Positions 52,708-61,515 are shown, numbered from the stretch's first letter. The stretch is 64,000 bases of DNA from Chthonomonas calidirosea (GCA_020722705.1 DYKI01000005.1:7254-71253), one strand, 5' to 3'. Numbers and translations are program-made. Notes: generated by a model not told the origin, from the letters alone.

Positions 52708-54630
52708 ATGCGAAAGGTACTCACCTTTCTAGGCGCTTCCGTCTGTTTGGCGTGGGTGTTGCCCGTTATGGCGCAGGTTGCGCCGCCCGAGTTCAGTGAC
52801 GTTCCAACCGATCACTGGGCATACGATGCGGTCGAATCACTGCGCGCCAAGAACATCCTCGTCGGATACCCGGATGGATACTTCCGGGGGAAGCGCACGC
52901 TCAGCCGGTACGAGTTCGCAGTCGCGCTGAAGCGCGCCCTTGACAGCATCCAGTTGACAACCGGCCCGAAGGGCGATCCAGGCCCCCAGGGTCCCAAGGG
53001 CGACAAGGGCGAGAAGGGCGAAGCCGGTCCGCAGGGCCCATCGGGTGTTGCACCGGAAGAGCTCGCCACGCTCAAGAAGCTGGCTGACGAGTTCAAGGCA
53101 GAGCTTGCCAACCAGGGCGTCAACATTAACGCCCTGAACGCCAAGTTCGATAAGCTCGCTCAGGACGTTGCCGCCGTCAAGGCGGAGATCGCCAAGATGC
53201 CGAAGATCAGCGGCAACGTATTCGCCGGCATTCGTGCAGACCGCGCTCGCGTTCCGTATGCGGACGCGGACGGCCGACCGTCCGACAGCGACCTGAAGAA
53301 CGAAGCGACGGTTGTCCATGCTCTCGAACTGGGTGTCACCGCAAATGCGGGCGACACTGTCATCAAGGGCTCCTTGGTCGCGGACAACTACAAGAACTAC
53401 CTGAACGGGTCGTTCAGCCAAGTCAGTTCCTTGAACACCAGTCCGAGTGGGGACGTGTGGATCAACCGACTGACCCTGGAATCTCCATTCGAGGGCGTCG
53501 GTCGCGAAGGCGCGTTGACCATCGGTCGCTTGCCCTTCCAGGTCAGCCCGCTTACTCTCTGGAAACCGGACGTGGATACGTACTTCGACAACCCCATAGT
53601 TGACGATGGCATGTATCGCATGGACGGCTTTACTCTTGGCACTAAGCTCGGCAGCGTGGGAGTTCAGGCGTTTGCCGGCTCGTTCAAGAGTGTGACCGGT
53701 TCGGTATCGGGGGGTGGCGTTTACAACTCGCCGCTCGCCGGCCTGGGCGGCCCCAGCGTCTTTCGTTCGGCGAAGCCCGTAGGTATCGCAGTGGATAGCC
53801 CCCTGGTCTTGGATCAGGTCGGTGGGGTTGCCGTGAAGCTGCCGCTCAAGATCGGACCAGAAGATGGCAGCTACCTGCGCGCCGTTAGTCTGCTGGGCAC
53901 GGGTAACGCAGGGTATGGGGCGTCCAATCCTGCCACCAATGTGGCAGTTCTCGGTGCCGACACGAAGCTCAACCTGAGTGAGGCCGTTTCCTTCGAGGGC
54001 GCTTGGTCCAAGACCGTCACGGGCGGCGGAAGCGGACAGGGCCGAGACATCGGCAACGTGGTGCACTCGTACAACAACGCCTTCTTGGGCAAGGTGGGCT
54101 ACACCAGCGGCAATCTCGGTCTGACTGCAGGATACAAGTACATTGATCCGATGTTCTACGCTCCCGGATACTGGGGCCGCGTGGGCAACTGGATCAATCC
54201 GACGAACATTCAAGGGCCGATGGTCACGCTGAACTACAAGGTCTCGCCAACGTTCGCTATGAGCGCCGGCGGTGACTACCTGACGTCCGCTCGCAACTGG
54301 CGCTCCGCCGGTACCCTCGGCGAGGACGACGAAATCTATCGCGTTCAAGTCGGGCTCCGGTGGGCGATCTCCGACGCATTTGAGACCGCCGTTGATTGGG
54401 AAGGCGTCTACTGGAAGCTGGCCACTGGCATTAGCACGAGCCCAAGCGTTCATCCGGTCGAGCATTACATCACTCTCGGCACCGGATACGAACTGAATGA
54501 CACCACCAAGATCAAGCTGGGATACCAGATTGGTCAGTGGAACGGCAAGGGCTTCCTTACCGGTGGTGCGGGCTCCGGCTCCGGCTACAACTACAACGCC
54601 TTTACGACCCAGGTCTCGGTCAAGTTCTAG
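52708..54630 (+). CDS. SLH-domain outer-membrane porin with collagen-like spacer
   Basis: The 640-aa protein has a signal peptide (residues 1-22, ending VMAQ). One SLH domain follows (about 26-80: FSDVPTDHWAYDAVESL, GYPDGYFRGKRTLSRYEFA), then nine Gly-X-Y triplets (86-112, 52963-53043), a short coiled coil (about 115-165) and a beta-barrel-like region ending in VSVKF. In Deinococcus/Thermus, cyanobacterial and Thermotoga relatives, the SLH domain binds pyruvylated wall polymer and ties the outer membrane to the wall. The strong promoter, the strong SD and a perfect terminator suggest an abundant protein. Confidence 0.9.
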   Translation: MRKVLTFLGASVCLAWVLPVMAQVAPPEFSDVPTDHWAYDAVESLRAKNILVGYPDGYFRGKRTLSRYEFAVALKRALDSIQLTTGPKGDPGPQGPKGDKGEKGEAGPQGPSGVAPEELATLKKLADEFKAELANQGVNINALNAKFDKLAQDVAAVKAEIAKMPKISGNVFAGIRADRARVPYADADGRPSDSDLKNEATVVHALELGVTANAGDTVIKGSLVADNYKNYLNGSFSQVSSLNTSPSGDVWINRLTLESPFEGVGREGALTIGRLPFQVSPLTLWKPDVDTYFDNPIVDDGMYRMDGFTLGTKLGSVGVQAFAGSFKSVTGSVSGGGVYNSPLAGLGGPSVFRSAKPVGIAVDSPLVLDQVGGVAVKLPLKIGPEDGSYLRAVSLLGTGNAGYGASNPATNVAVLGADTKLNLSEAVSFEGAWSKTVTGGGSGQGRDIGNVVHSYNNAFLGKVGYTSGNLGLTAGYKYIDPMFYAPGYWGRVGNWINPTNIQGPMVTLNYKVSPTFAMSAGGDYLTSARNWRSAGTLGEDDEIYRVQVGLRWAISDAFETAVDWEGVYWKLATGISTSPSVHPVEHYITLGTGYELNDTTKIKLGYQIGQWNGKGFLTGGAGSGSGYNYNAFTTQVSVKF

Positions 54631-54663
54631 GACCCGGCCCCGTCGTTAGGGCGTTTTCGCTCA

Positions 54664-54702
54664 GGCTCCTGCCGCGGTCCTTTGCGGCAGGAGCCTTTTG
54701 TT
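54664..54702 (+). terminator. Intrinsic terminator of the porin gene
   Basis: A perfect 12-bp stem (54664-54675 with 54684-54695) with an 8-nt loop is followed by TTTTGTT. It is the clearest terminator in the window. Confidence 0.9.
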
Positions 54703-54748
54703 CAACAAAGAACCTCGCCATTATGGCGGGGGGAAGGAGTTTCAGACA

Positions 54749-55180
54749 ATGCGAAGCAGATCCATGCGCATCGTCGCAATCGCTTGTGGTTGTCTTGTCC
54801 TGGGTGGGGTGGCCGGAGCGCAGCTCGGAAGCCTTGTAAAGGGCGGAGCCATTGCCCTGGCCGTCAGCAAGTTCGGGAAGGACATTGACAAGGCGATAAA
54901 CACGCTGACCGGGCAGAAGAACGTCGGCCATACTCAGGCCACCAAGGTTGTGCCTATACTGTCGCTTGGCGATGGCGGGCACATTGGCGCGGTTCAGGTG
55001 ACCGGACCTGAGCGCCTCGTCAAGAGGGTAGAGGCAGTGGCGCAGCTTGAGGGGCGGTTCAGGGCCATCGGTGGTGTCCGCCTTCGAGCGCTGGTTCCGA
55101 TCAGCACCAAGACGCCGCAGAAGGGCCTGAATCGTGTCGAAGGTGTTGGCGTCAGCGCCATCATTGACTTCAAGCTCTAA
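54749..55180 (+). CDS. Small secreted protein of unknown function
   Basis: The 143-aa protein has a signal peptide (about residues 1-27, ending GVAGAQ). A compact body follows with a hydrophobic LGSLVKGGAIALAVSKFG segment, then a predicted alpha/beta region (VVPILSLGDGGHIGAVQVTG). AAGGAG lies about 11 nt before the ATG. It follows the porin terminator, so it may be transcribed only by read-through or from an unseen promoter. I do not recognise a family. Confidence 0.75.
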   Translation: MRSRSMRIVAIACGCLVLGGVAGAQLGSLVKGGAIALAVSKFGKDIDKAINTLTGQKNVGHTQATKVVPILSLGDGGHIGAVQVTGPERLVKRVEAVAQLEGRFRAIGGVRLRALVPISTKTPQKGLNRVEGVGVSAIIDFKL

Positions 55181-55231
55181 ATCCGACGGCGTATGCCCAT
55201 ATGCTGTCCGAACGAACGGCCTGTGCGGGGT

Positions 55232-55292
55232 GTATAGGAATGCGGCGCAATCCTATACTCAGGCACTGGGCCACGACCGACGCAGTGCCTGA
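55232..55292 (+). other. Two adjoining hairpins before the phosphoesterase gene
   Basis: Hairpin A: GTATAGGA (55232-55239) with TCCTATAC (55251-55258), extended by TGC/GCA across one A-A mismatch, loop GGC. Hairpin B: TCAGGCACTG (55259-55268) with CAGTGCCTGA (55283-55292), loop 14 nt. They abut exactly. Neither has a T-tract. A terminator, mRNA-stability or regulatory role is possible. Confidence 0.55.
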
Positions 55293-55339
55293 ATGCCATG
55301 TGTGCGTGGGTGTCGGTTGGCCAGATGAAGGAGCGCACC

Positions 55340-57781
55340 TTGGGTAACCGGAAGATGTTGCGGGCAGTTGCGGAGACTGCTGTGGTTGTGGCGGCCCTGG
55401 TGACGGTCGCGCCGGCTTCTCCGGCCGTCGGCCGAATGATGGAGACGGGACAGCGCGGACGAGCGCCCGGGGCGGAGGGCGATGCTGCAGTGCTCCACAC
55501 GGGATGGCGTATCCATCCTGCCGGCGAACACGTGCCAAGCGGCGATCTTCCGCTTGGCGGCGTTCTCAGCCCCGACGGCAGGCATGTCCTCATCGCGAAC
55601 TGCGGGTTCGGAGCTCACGCTATCCACATCCTCGACATGACGACGAAGGAGCGCGTGGCTCGATTGCCTGTGGCGCGCGCATGGCACGGTGGGGCGTGGA
55701 TGCCCGATGGCCAGGGTTTCTTCGTGTCGGGCGGCATCGCCAACCCGCTGAACGACATCTACCGGTACGAGATGCGCGACGGCTCCTGGGTGCGGGGACA
55801 GGGCCTGCGTCTTGAAGGGCCGAAGGTCTCAACGGCGTGTGTATCGTGGATCGCGCTGTCAGGCGACGGTCGGACGCTCTACGCGACGAATCTGGCCGAC
55901 AACCGCCTGCATGTTCTCGATACTGTGACCGGCGACACCCACGCACGCCTCGAAGTTGGGATGCGTCCGGTCGCCGGTGCGGTGTCGAGGGACGGCAAGC
56001 GGATGTTCATTGCCAACTGGGGCGGGTCGGAGGTGGTCTCGATTGGCCTGACCGACCCGCGCAGACCCGTCCTGAAGGCGCGCTGGAAGGTGGGCCCACA
56101 CCCGAATGCGGTGGCGCTTGTTGATGATGCCCGGCTCTTCGTCAGTTGCGGCAACGACGATACGGTGTACGCTCTGGACGCGGGGGATGGCAGGCAAGTT
56201 GAGCGCATTCGTACCTCGCTCAAGCCGCATGCGGCGCTTGGAAGCACTCCGAACGCGCTTGCTTATGCGGCCGGGCGTCTGTATGTGGCCAACGCCGACA
56301 ACAACAACGTGTGCGTTGTAAACGTATCGCGACCCGGCAGATCGCGCGTTCTCGGCTTCATACCGACGGGATGGTATCCGAGCGCTGTCGTCGCGTCACG
56401 CGACGGCCACCGGCTTCTGATCGGATCCGGGAAGGGCACGGGCACCCGCCCGAACCGGGCCCGTTTGCCCATCAACCCGATCGTGCCGGCCGGCTTCGAG
56501 TACATAGGCGCGCAGCTCAACGGATTGCTCTCATTCGTGGACGCCCCCGACAATGGTCGGCTTGCTCGATACACGCGCGAGGTGCTGGCCCTCACGCCTG
56601 ATGGCGCCAGAACGATGCGTGATGCGGCGTCAGGCCGCCGATCGCCCATTCCCACACGTGTTGGAGGGCGCAGCCCGATCCGGTACGTGTTGTATGTGAT
56701 CAAAGAGAACCGAACCTATGATCAGGTGTTCGGCGACATCGAACGGGGAAACGGCGATCCGTCGCTGTGCCTCTTCGGTCGTGAGGTGACGCCCAATCAG
56801 CATGCCCTTGCGGAGGAGTTCGTTCTGCTCGACAATCTCTACTGCACGGGCGAAGTCTCGGCTGATGGGCACCCGTGGAGCACGATGGCATATGCCACCG
56901 ACCATACGCAGCGCTCATGGGTGCTGCGGTATTCGGGGAAGGGCAGCCTGCCCGATGCAGCTTCAATGGGGGATTCGGCCTCCGGCTTCATCTGGGACGC
57001 CTGCAAAGCGAAGGGCATTTCGTATCGTTCGTACGGGGAGTACGCGGGTCATCCCAGCCTCGCCGGGCACCATAGCCTGGCCTATGTCGGCAAGGAGGGA
57101 CCGGGATCGGCGCCTCCGGGCCGGGACACCGATCGGGCGGACATCTTCATCCGCGAGTTCAAGGAGTTTGAGCGGACCGGTACGATGCCGCGCTTCATGG
57201 TGATGTCGCTGGGCGAGAACCACACGAACGGCACGAAGCCGGGCTCGTATACGCCCAAGGCGATGGTCGCGTCAAACGACCTGGCGCTGGGCCGGATCGT
57301 CGAAGCGGTCACCCACAGCAGTCTCTGGCCGCAGTTCGCAATCTTCGTGATCGAGGACGACGCTCAGAACGGACCCGATCACGTCGATTCCCACCGAACG
57401 ACCGGCCTTGTGATCAGTCCCTATGTGCGCCGGGGGTACGTTGACAGCACGATGTACTCGACCAGTTCGATGCTCCGGACGATGGAGCTGATTCTGGGCT
57501 TACCGCCCCTGACGCAACATGACGCATCGGCAACGCCAATGCACAGGTGCTTCACCCGCACCGCGGATGTTCGGCCGTACCGAGCTCTGCCCGCCCGAAT
57601 CAACCTGGAGGAGCGGAATGCGTCGAATGCGTATGGCGCGGTCCAATCGGCCCGGATGGACTGGAGCGAGTACGACCGCATCAACGAGGACGAACTGAAC
57701 CGCATTCTGTGGCACAGCATCAAAGGTCCGAACGTGCCGTATCCTGCGCCCGTCCGAACAGCTCTGGTTGGGGTCAAATAG
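55340..57781 (+). CDS. Secreted YncE-like beta-propeller fused to a phosphoesterase domain
   Basis: The 813-aa protein has a signal peptide (about residues 1-29, ending APASPA). A seven-bladed-type propeller covers about residues 55-360 (LSPDGRHVLIAN; GDGRTLYATNLADN; VSRDGKRMFIANWG). A PF04185-type phosphoesterase domain follows from about residue 450, with the metal/nucleophile region VIKENRTYDQVFGD, then SLGENHTNG and VIEDDAQNGPDHVDSHR. This domain cleaves phospholipids or phosphate esters outside the cell. The TTG at 55340 is chosen because AAGGAG lies 6 nt upstream and it gives a clean signal peptide. ATG 55298 and 55325 are alternatives. Confidence 0.87.
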   Translation: MGNRKMLRAVAETAVVVAALVTVAPASPAVGRMMETGQRGRAPGAEGDAAVLHTGWRIHPAGEHVPSGDLPLGGVLSPDGRHVLIANCGFGAHAIHILDMTTKERVARLPVARAWHGGAWMPDGQGFFVSGGIANPLNDIYRYEMRDGSWVRGQGLRLEGPKVSTACVSWIALSGDGRTLYATNLADNRLHVLDTVTGDTHARLEVGMRPVAGAVSRDGKRMFIANWGGSEVVSIGLTDPRRPVLKARWKVGPHPNAVALVDDARLFVSCGNDDTVYALDAGDGRQVERIRTSLKPHAALGSTPNALAYAAGRLYVANADNNNVCVVNVSRPGRSRVLGFIPTGWYPSAVVASRDGHRLLIGSGKGTGTRPNRARLPINPIVPAGFEYIGAQLNGLLSFVDAPDNGRLARYTREVLALTPDGARTMRDAASGRRSPIPTRVGGRSPIRYVLYVIKENRTYDQVFGDIERGNGDPSLCLFGREVTPNQHALAEEFVLLDNLYCTGEVSADGHPWSTMAYATDHTQRSWVLRYSGKGSLPDAASMGDSASGFIWDACKAKGISYRSYGEYAGHPSLAGHHSLAYVGKEGPGSAPPGRDTDRADIFIREFKEFERTGTMPRFMVMSLGENHTNGTKPGSYTPKAMVASNDLALGRIVEAVTHSSLWPQFAIFVIEDDAQNGPDHVDSHRTTGLVISPYVRRGYVDSTMYSTSSMLRTMELILGLPPLTQHDASATPMHRCFTRTADVRPYRALPARINLEERNASNAYGAVQSARMDWSEYDRINEDELNRILWHSIKGPNVPYPAPVRTALVGVK

Positions 57782-57785
57782 ACAT

Positions 57786-57806
57786 GGGGCCGCTGTGCGC
57801 GGCCCC
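57786..57806. terminator. Hairpin between the phosphoesterase and the convergent tRNA
   Basis: GGGGCCGC (57786-57793) pairs perfectly with GCGGCCCC (57799-57806) around TGTGC. On the minus strand a weakly T-rich tract follows. It probably serves both converging transcripts. Confidence 0.5.
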
Positions 57807-57813
57807 GAGCGGA

Positions 57814-57886
57814 TGGGCCCGGTAGGATTCGAACCTACGATCAATCAGTTATGAGCCGACTGCCTTGACCACTAGGCTACGGGCCC
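57814..57886 (-). tRNA. tRNA with CAU anticodon (elongator Met or Ile2)
   Basis: On the minus strand the 73-nt sequence folds into a full cloverleaf. The acceptor GGGCCCG/CGGGCCC pairs perfectly, the D-arm lies in GCCTAGTGGTCAAGGC, and the anticodon stem GTCGG/CTGAT holds the loop CTCATAA (anticodon CAU). The T-arm is GTAGG-TTCGAAT-CCTAC and the discriminator is A. CCA is not encoded. The paired first base (G1-C72) excludes initiator tRNA. Elongator Met and lysidine-modified Ile2 cannot be separated with certainty by eye. Confidence 0.93.
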
Positions 57887-57896
57887 TGTTGCGCCT

Positions 57897-57902
57897 ATTT
57901 TA
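57897..57902 (-). promoter_or_regulatory. Likely -10 box of the tRNA gene
   Basis: The minus strand reads TAAAAT, ending 10 nt before the mature 5' end of the tRNA at 57886. The best -35 candidate 17 nt upstream is weak (TCAACG). Confidence 0.45.
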
Positions 57903-57954
57903 CCTCACCTGGTACGGGCCGTTGACTGTGAAGCGTGCCGCAGCGCTGGTTCTG

Positions 57955-58800
57955 TCACCTGACTCCGGTCAGCCGGTCGAGGGCACGGAGCAGAGGATGA
58001 GCCTCAATGATCGCCGATATTGACCAACGCTCGGCAACAACGTGGACGCCCACGAGCCCTGCAAGGAGGACATACTGTGCAGCCTCGGTTTGGGCTGCGA
58101 GAAGCGCCGATACGCCGACACAGGCGCCGAGCGCATTGCTCCCTGTGTCTCCGAGCATCAGCGCTCCAAGCGCGTCCCTGCGGTAGGTGGCCGCTGCCGC
58201 CAGCGCGATGCACAGGACGCACGATTGCTCGAGCGTCGTCGCACGACCTCCCAGCGCCGCGATGGCGGCTGCGAGCAGCGCTAGAGAGGCAGCCGTCGCT
58301 CGGCCCGGCCTCAGATCGAGCAGGTTCACCAGGTTGGCGCTGAGGGCGATGACCGCTCCTTTGAGGACGATAGCCCATTCGCTTGCGCCCAGGAGCGGTC
58401 CGGCGATCAGGAGCCCAAGCACGATGCCTCCGGCCGCTTTGCCAAGGCCGGATGTGAATCGCCGCTCCAGGATGAGTCTGCGTACGTGGCCCCTCAGCCC
58501 TTTCGCGCCAGGACCGCCCCAACGATCATCGGCCAGTCCCAGAGCGCCGAAGCCGATCAACGCCGTCAGCATGGCGAGGACGGAGCCGCTGAAGGTTGCC
58601 GTTGACGCACCCAGGACAGCGAGCCCGAGGCCTGCACCGCCGATGATGGCCAATCCGCACGCCGTCGGGATCATGTGACCGCGAAAGTTGCTGCGGACCA
58701 TCCCGGAGGCGGCCAGCCTCTCAGGAAGCGCCCTGATGAGGAAAGCGGACGCAAGCGCGGCCGTTAGGCCGCTTGCGACCGTCGGCCAGTATGACGGCAT
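57955..58800 (-). CDS. Polyprenyl-phosphate sugar-phosphate transferase-like membrane protein (MraY/WecA family)
   Basis: The 281-aa polytopic protein shows the PNPT-superfamily motifs: an aspartate pair in GLADDRWGG, NLVNLLDLRPGRA, and LMLGDTGSNALGA. It is shorter than typical MraY, and the C-terminal histidine motif is not clear. Such enzymes load a phospho-sugar onto undecaprenyl phosphate. It overlaps the end of the GT2 gene. The ATG at 58800 is chosen over GTG 58806 because AAGTGG is about 5 nt upstream. It is the last gene of the steA-mctB operon. Confidence 0.82.
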   Translation of the reverse strand: MPSYWPTVASGLTAALASAFLIRALPERLAASGMVRSNFRGHMIPTACGLAIIGGAGLGLAVLGASTATFSGSVLAMLTALIGFGALGLADDRWGGPGAKGLRGHVRRLILERRFTSGLGKAAGGIVLGLLIAGPLLGASEWAIVLKGAVIALSANLVNLLDLRPGRATAASLALLAAAIAALGGRATTLEQSCVLCIALAAAATYRRDALGALMLGDTGSNALGACVGVSALLAAQTEAAQYVLLAGLVGVHVVAERWSISAIIEAHPLLRALDRLTGVR

Positions 58801-59465
58801 AGCCACTTACGGCGCACCCATAGCGCCAGCGCAACATCGCGAAACTGCCGGGCACGATGGAGGAAACCGGGCAAGTCGTTGCCCGTTACCCTGTGCGCCA
58901 TCTCAACAGGCACCTCGATCACCGTGTAGCCGGCGCATATGGCGTCAATGGTCAAAGCGACCTCGCTTCCGAAGCCCCGAGCCAGTCCGCGGGCGTGTGA
59001 CCAGACCGCACGGCGGAGTGCCCGTTGACCCGACAGCGGCGCCTCCATGGTGCGGCCCGTCATGCGGAATATCCCATAGCGGGCGAGGCCTACCACCAAG
59101 CCGAAGCCGCCTCCCTTTCCGGGCTGCGAGGGAAGCGCCCCGATGGTCATGTCGCACTCGCCGTTGAGGACCGGCTCGATGAGAGGCCGGACGTTGGCGG
59201 CGGTAGCGCCAAGGTCAGCGTCGAGGAACAGCAGGAAGTTGCCATGAGCGGCGCGACACCCGGCGTCCTGAGCGCCTCGTTTGCCGCGGTGATGGCGAAG
59301 GCGCAGCACCTTGGCGCCCGTGGCGGATGCCACTCTGTACGTATGGTCGGTGGAGCCGTCGTCAACGACGATGATCTCCTCGACCTGTCCCGAATCCCTG
59401 AGGGCCAGGATGGTCTCTTCGATGCAGTGCTCCTCGTTGTATGCGGGGATCACCGCTGAGATCAT
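58764..59465 (-). CDS. Family 2 glycosyltransferase (DPM/Alg5-like)
   Basis: The 233-aa protein has the GT-A fold motifs of GT2: VIPAYNEEHCIEETI at the start, VVDDGSTDHTYRVA, and LFLDADLGAT with the metal-binding DxD. A SGQRALRR-type acceptor-loop segment follows. It lacks membrane helices and probably transfers a sugar to a polyprenyl or lipid acceptor made by the adjacent PNPT enzyme. GGGAGG precedes the ATG, which overlaps the mctB-like stop (ATGA). Confidence 0.88.
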   Translation of the reverse strand: MISAVIPAYNEEHCIEETILALRDSGQVEEIIVVDDGSTDHTYRVASATGAKVLRLRHHRGKRGAQDAGCRAAHGNFLLFLDADLGATAANVRPLIEPVLNGECDMTIGALPSQPGKGGGFGLVVGLARYGIFRMTGRTMEAPLSGQRALRRAVWSHARGLARGFGSEVALTIDAICAGYTVIEVPVEMAHRVTGNDLPGFLHRARQFRDVALALWVRRKWLCRHTGRRSQAA

Positions 59466-60319
59466 GGTTCCGAGCCTCCCGCAGGGAGGATGCCGTCGCG
59501 GGCGGTGTCCTTCACGCCATATGATCCTCTCTCACCGGCAAGCAGGAGTATGAGCGCCGTCCGCCCGATGTCCGTGTCAATGTTGTCCACAGTGCTCATG
59601 TTCCGTGCCTGGTATGCGGGTATGTACGATTGAACACTGTCATGCGGCTCCGAACCAACGAGCATGATGCCATACTCGCTCATCGCTTCGATCAGAGGGT
59701 GGTCTATTCTCAGCCACCGCTTGTCGCCTTCGTCGCGTCCGCCGCCAATCAGGACGGCAGCACTCACGGGTGTGCGGTAGTCGCCCTGCATCTCCACGAG
59801 ACCCGTGGCTGCAATGGCGCGTTCATCGGCCTGTGAGCCGCCGCGGACGATGACCGAGGCCAGCGTTTCGAAGACGCCCTTGCGATCGTCGGGAATGGCA
59901 GGACGCCATCGGCGCATGGCGGCGACTATTCGGGCAAGGTCGGTTTCCAGCCTGAGCGACATCGTCGGCGATATGCGGGTCACGGATGCGACGGTACCTC
60001 CAGCCGCCTTGATGGCATCGGCTGTCTGCGGCACTGCGTCGGCGTAGTCGCCGGTCACGACGATCGCGGTACGCGACTTTTCGAGCGCCTTACGCGTGAC
60101 GATTGAGGAGAGCGCCACGATCGCGCGCGACCGGCTCTCATTCTCTTCGCGGAGCGGCTGAATCTCGTTGCTGAAGCGCTCGTTCAACTGCGTAAGCTGC
60201 AGCCTTAGCCTGTCAACGAGAGCCTCCTGAAGATAGGAGCTGCCAATCACCATGCCGACGCCGAGGGCCATGAACACGGCCACAATGGTGGCGACATGGT
60301 AACGAAAGCCCGGGCCCAT
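59462..60319 (-). CDS. MctB-like envelope protein (copper transporter family, DUF3186)
   Basis: The 285-aa protein has one N-terminal membrane helix (YHVATIVAVFMALGVGMVIGSS, residues about 6-27), a coiled coil (about 30-65: LRLQLTQLNERF) and a periplasmic alpha/beta domain. This is the layout of MctB/Rv1698 and its Firmicutes relatives. MctB was linked to copper export in mycobacteria, but no metal-binding motif is visible here. The ATG lies 2 nt after the steA-like stop with AGGGGGA upstream. Confidence 0.8.
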   Translation of the reverse strand: MGPGFRYHVATIVAVFMALGVGMVIGSSYLQEALVDRLRLQLTQLNERFSNEIQPLREENESRSRAIVALSSIVTRKALEKSRTAIVVTGDYADAVPQTADAIKAAGGTVASVTRISPTMSLRLETDLARIVAAMRRWRPAIPDDRKGVFETLASVIVRGGSQADERAIAATGLVEMQGDYRTPVSAAVLIGGGRDEGDKRWLRIDHPLIEAMSEYGIMLVGSEPHDSVQSYIPAYQARNMSTVDNIDTDIGRTALILLLAGERGSYGVKDTARDGILPAGGSEP

Positions 60320-60321
60320 GC

Positions 60322-61467
60322 TCAGCGTCCCCCTGTCGCCGACTGGAACCACAGTCTGGCGGCGTTCAGCAGCGTTTGGAGGAAGGGGGAGTACTGCGCG
60401 ATGACAATCACCGGGAACAGTGCGGCGACGACGATGGCGGCAATCTCGATGCCGGCGGGTCTGCGCCGCTGAGCCCAGAGCCTGCCGATGCCCTTGGCGT
60501 CAACCAGCTTGGACCCGATGCGGAGTCGAACCAGAAACGTGCTGGCCATGCCGCCGCGGCCCTTATCGAGAAAGTCGAAGAGCGAGAAGTGCGTGCCCAC
60601 GGCGACGATGACTGAGGCGTCGTATCCGTCGGCCAGAAGCAGTGCAGCATCCTCACTGGTGCCCGGGACATGGAAGACCTTGCCTGCTAGGTTGAGCGCG
60701 CGCAGCCGCTCAAGCCCCGGCGCGTCACGGGTTCCTCGAGCGTAGCCATGGACGATCAGCTCGGCACCGCACCGCAGGGCAGCGTCACTCACGCTGTCCA
60801 TATCGCCAAGGATGATGTCGGGACGCACGCCGGCTTCGAGCAGGGCGTCGGCGCCGCCGTCAACGCCGATCAGGGCAGGCCTGACGTCACGCAGGTACTC
60901 CTGGATCGCCCGCAAGTCCTCTCGATAGCCTTCGCCGCGTACCACAACCAGCACATGGCGGTCGCGTATCGGCGTGGCAACGCTGGGCAGGTCCACAGGG
61001 TCGAGCAGGAGAGCCTTTTCTTCGGCCAGGTAGGAGAGGGTATTGCGTGCAAATGCGTCCAGTTCGGCGCCAAGATTGGCTCGGGCGGCATCCAGACGCT
61101 CGGCGACCTCCGCGCGGGTCATGATCCGGCCGACGCCGATCGTTCCGTCGGAAAGGACCGCTTTCTCGCCGTCAACAAAGGCCGTCCGTCCGTCGTTCCG
61201 TACTGCCGAAGCAAAGAAGTTGTCGCCAAGATTGTCGAGCAAAGGGATGCCGGCGTCTACGAGCAGAGCCGGACCCTGATTCGGGTAGCGACCGGTTATG
61301 GACATGGCAGCGTTCACCACTGCGGCAACCTTCGCGTCGGCCAGGGATCGTGCGGCCATACCATCGAGGTCAGCGTGATGAATAACAGCGATATCGCCGG
61401 GCCGGAGTCGCTTGATGAGGTTCTTGGTGCGCCGGTCGGCGCGAAGCGTACCCTGTACCCTCGACAT
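60322..61467 (-). CDS. steA: SteA-like protein (thiamin pyrophosphokinase-like fold)
   Basis: The 381-aa protein matches the SteA/Rv1697 family. An N-terminal domain begins TLRADRRTKNLIKRLRPGDIAVI, and a central domain resembling the catalytic part of thiamin pyrophosphokinase contains IGVDGGADALLEAGV and DIILGDMDSVSD. A C-terminal membrane helix (EIAAIVVAALFPVIVIAQ) completes it. In Corynebacterineae SteA works with SteB at the septum. The frame is open far upstream, but the promoter (-10 at 61487-61492) forces a start downstream of it, so the ATG at 61467 is chosen. Confidence 0.87.
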   Translation of the reverse strand: MSRVQGTLRADRRTKNLIKRLRPGDIAVIHHADLDGMAARSLADAKVAAVVNAAMSITGRYPNQGPALLVDAGIPLLDNLGDNFFASAVRNDGRTAFVDGEKAVLSDGTIGVGRIMTRAEVAERLDAARANLGAELDAFARNTLSYLAEEKALLLDPVDLPSVATPIRDRHVLVVVRGEGYREDLRAIQEYLRDVRPALIGVDGGADALLEAGVRPDIILGDMDSVSDAALRCGAELIVHGYARGTRDAPGLERLRALNLAGKVFHVPGTSEDAALLLADGYDASVIVAVGTHFSLFDFLDKGRGGMASTFLVRLRIGSKLVDAKGIGRLWAQRRRPAGIEIAAIVVAALFPVIVIAQYSPFLQTLLNAARLWFQSATGGR

Positions 61468-61486
61468 AGGGTGTTGATCCGTGCAC

Positions 61487-61515
61487 ATTATGGGGGAAAC
61501 GAGCGCACTTGTCAA
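61487..61515 (-). promoter_or_regulatory. Promoter of the steA-mctB-glycosyltransferase operon
   Basis: On the minus strand TTGACA (61515-61510) is followed after 17 nt by CATAAT (61492-61487). The predicted transcription start is about 61480, roughly 13 nt before the ATG at 61467, so the leader is short. Confidence 0.7.

Noticed and set aside
52467-52799. Open frame across the porin leader
   Set aside because: It has no ribosome site or motifs, and it runs into the porin gene in another frame. The leader is better explained as untranslated.
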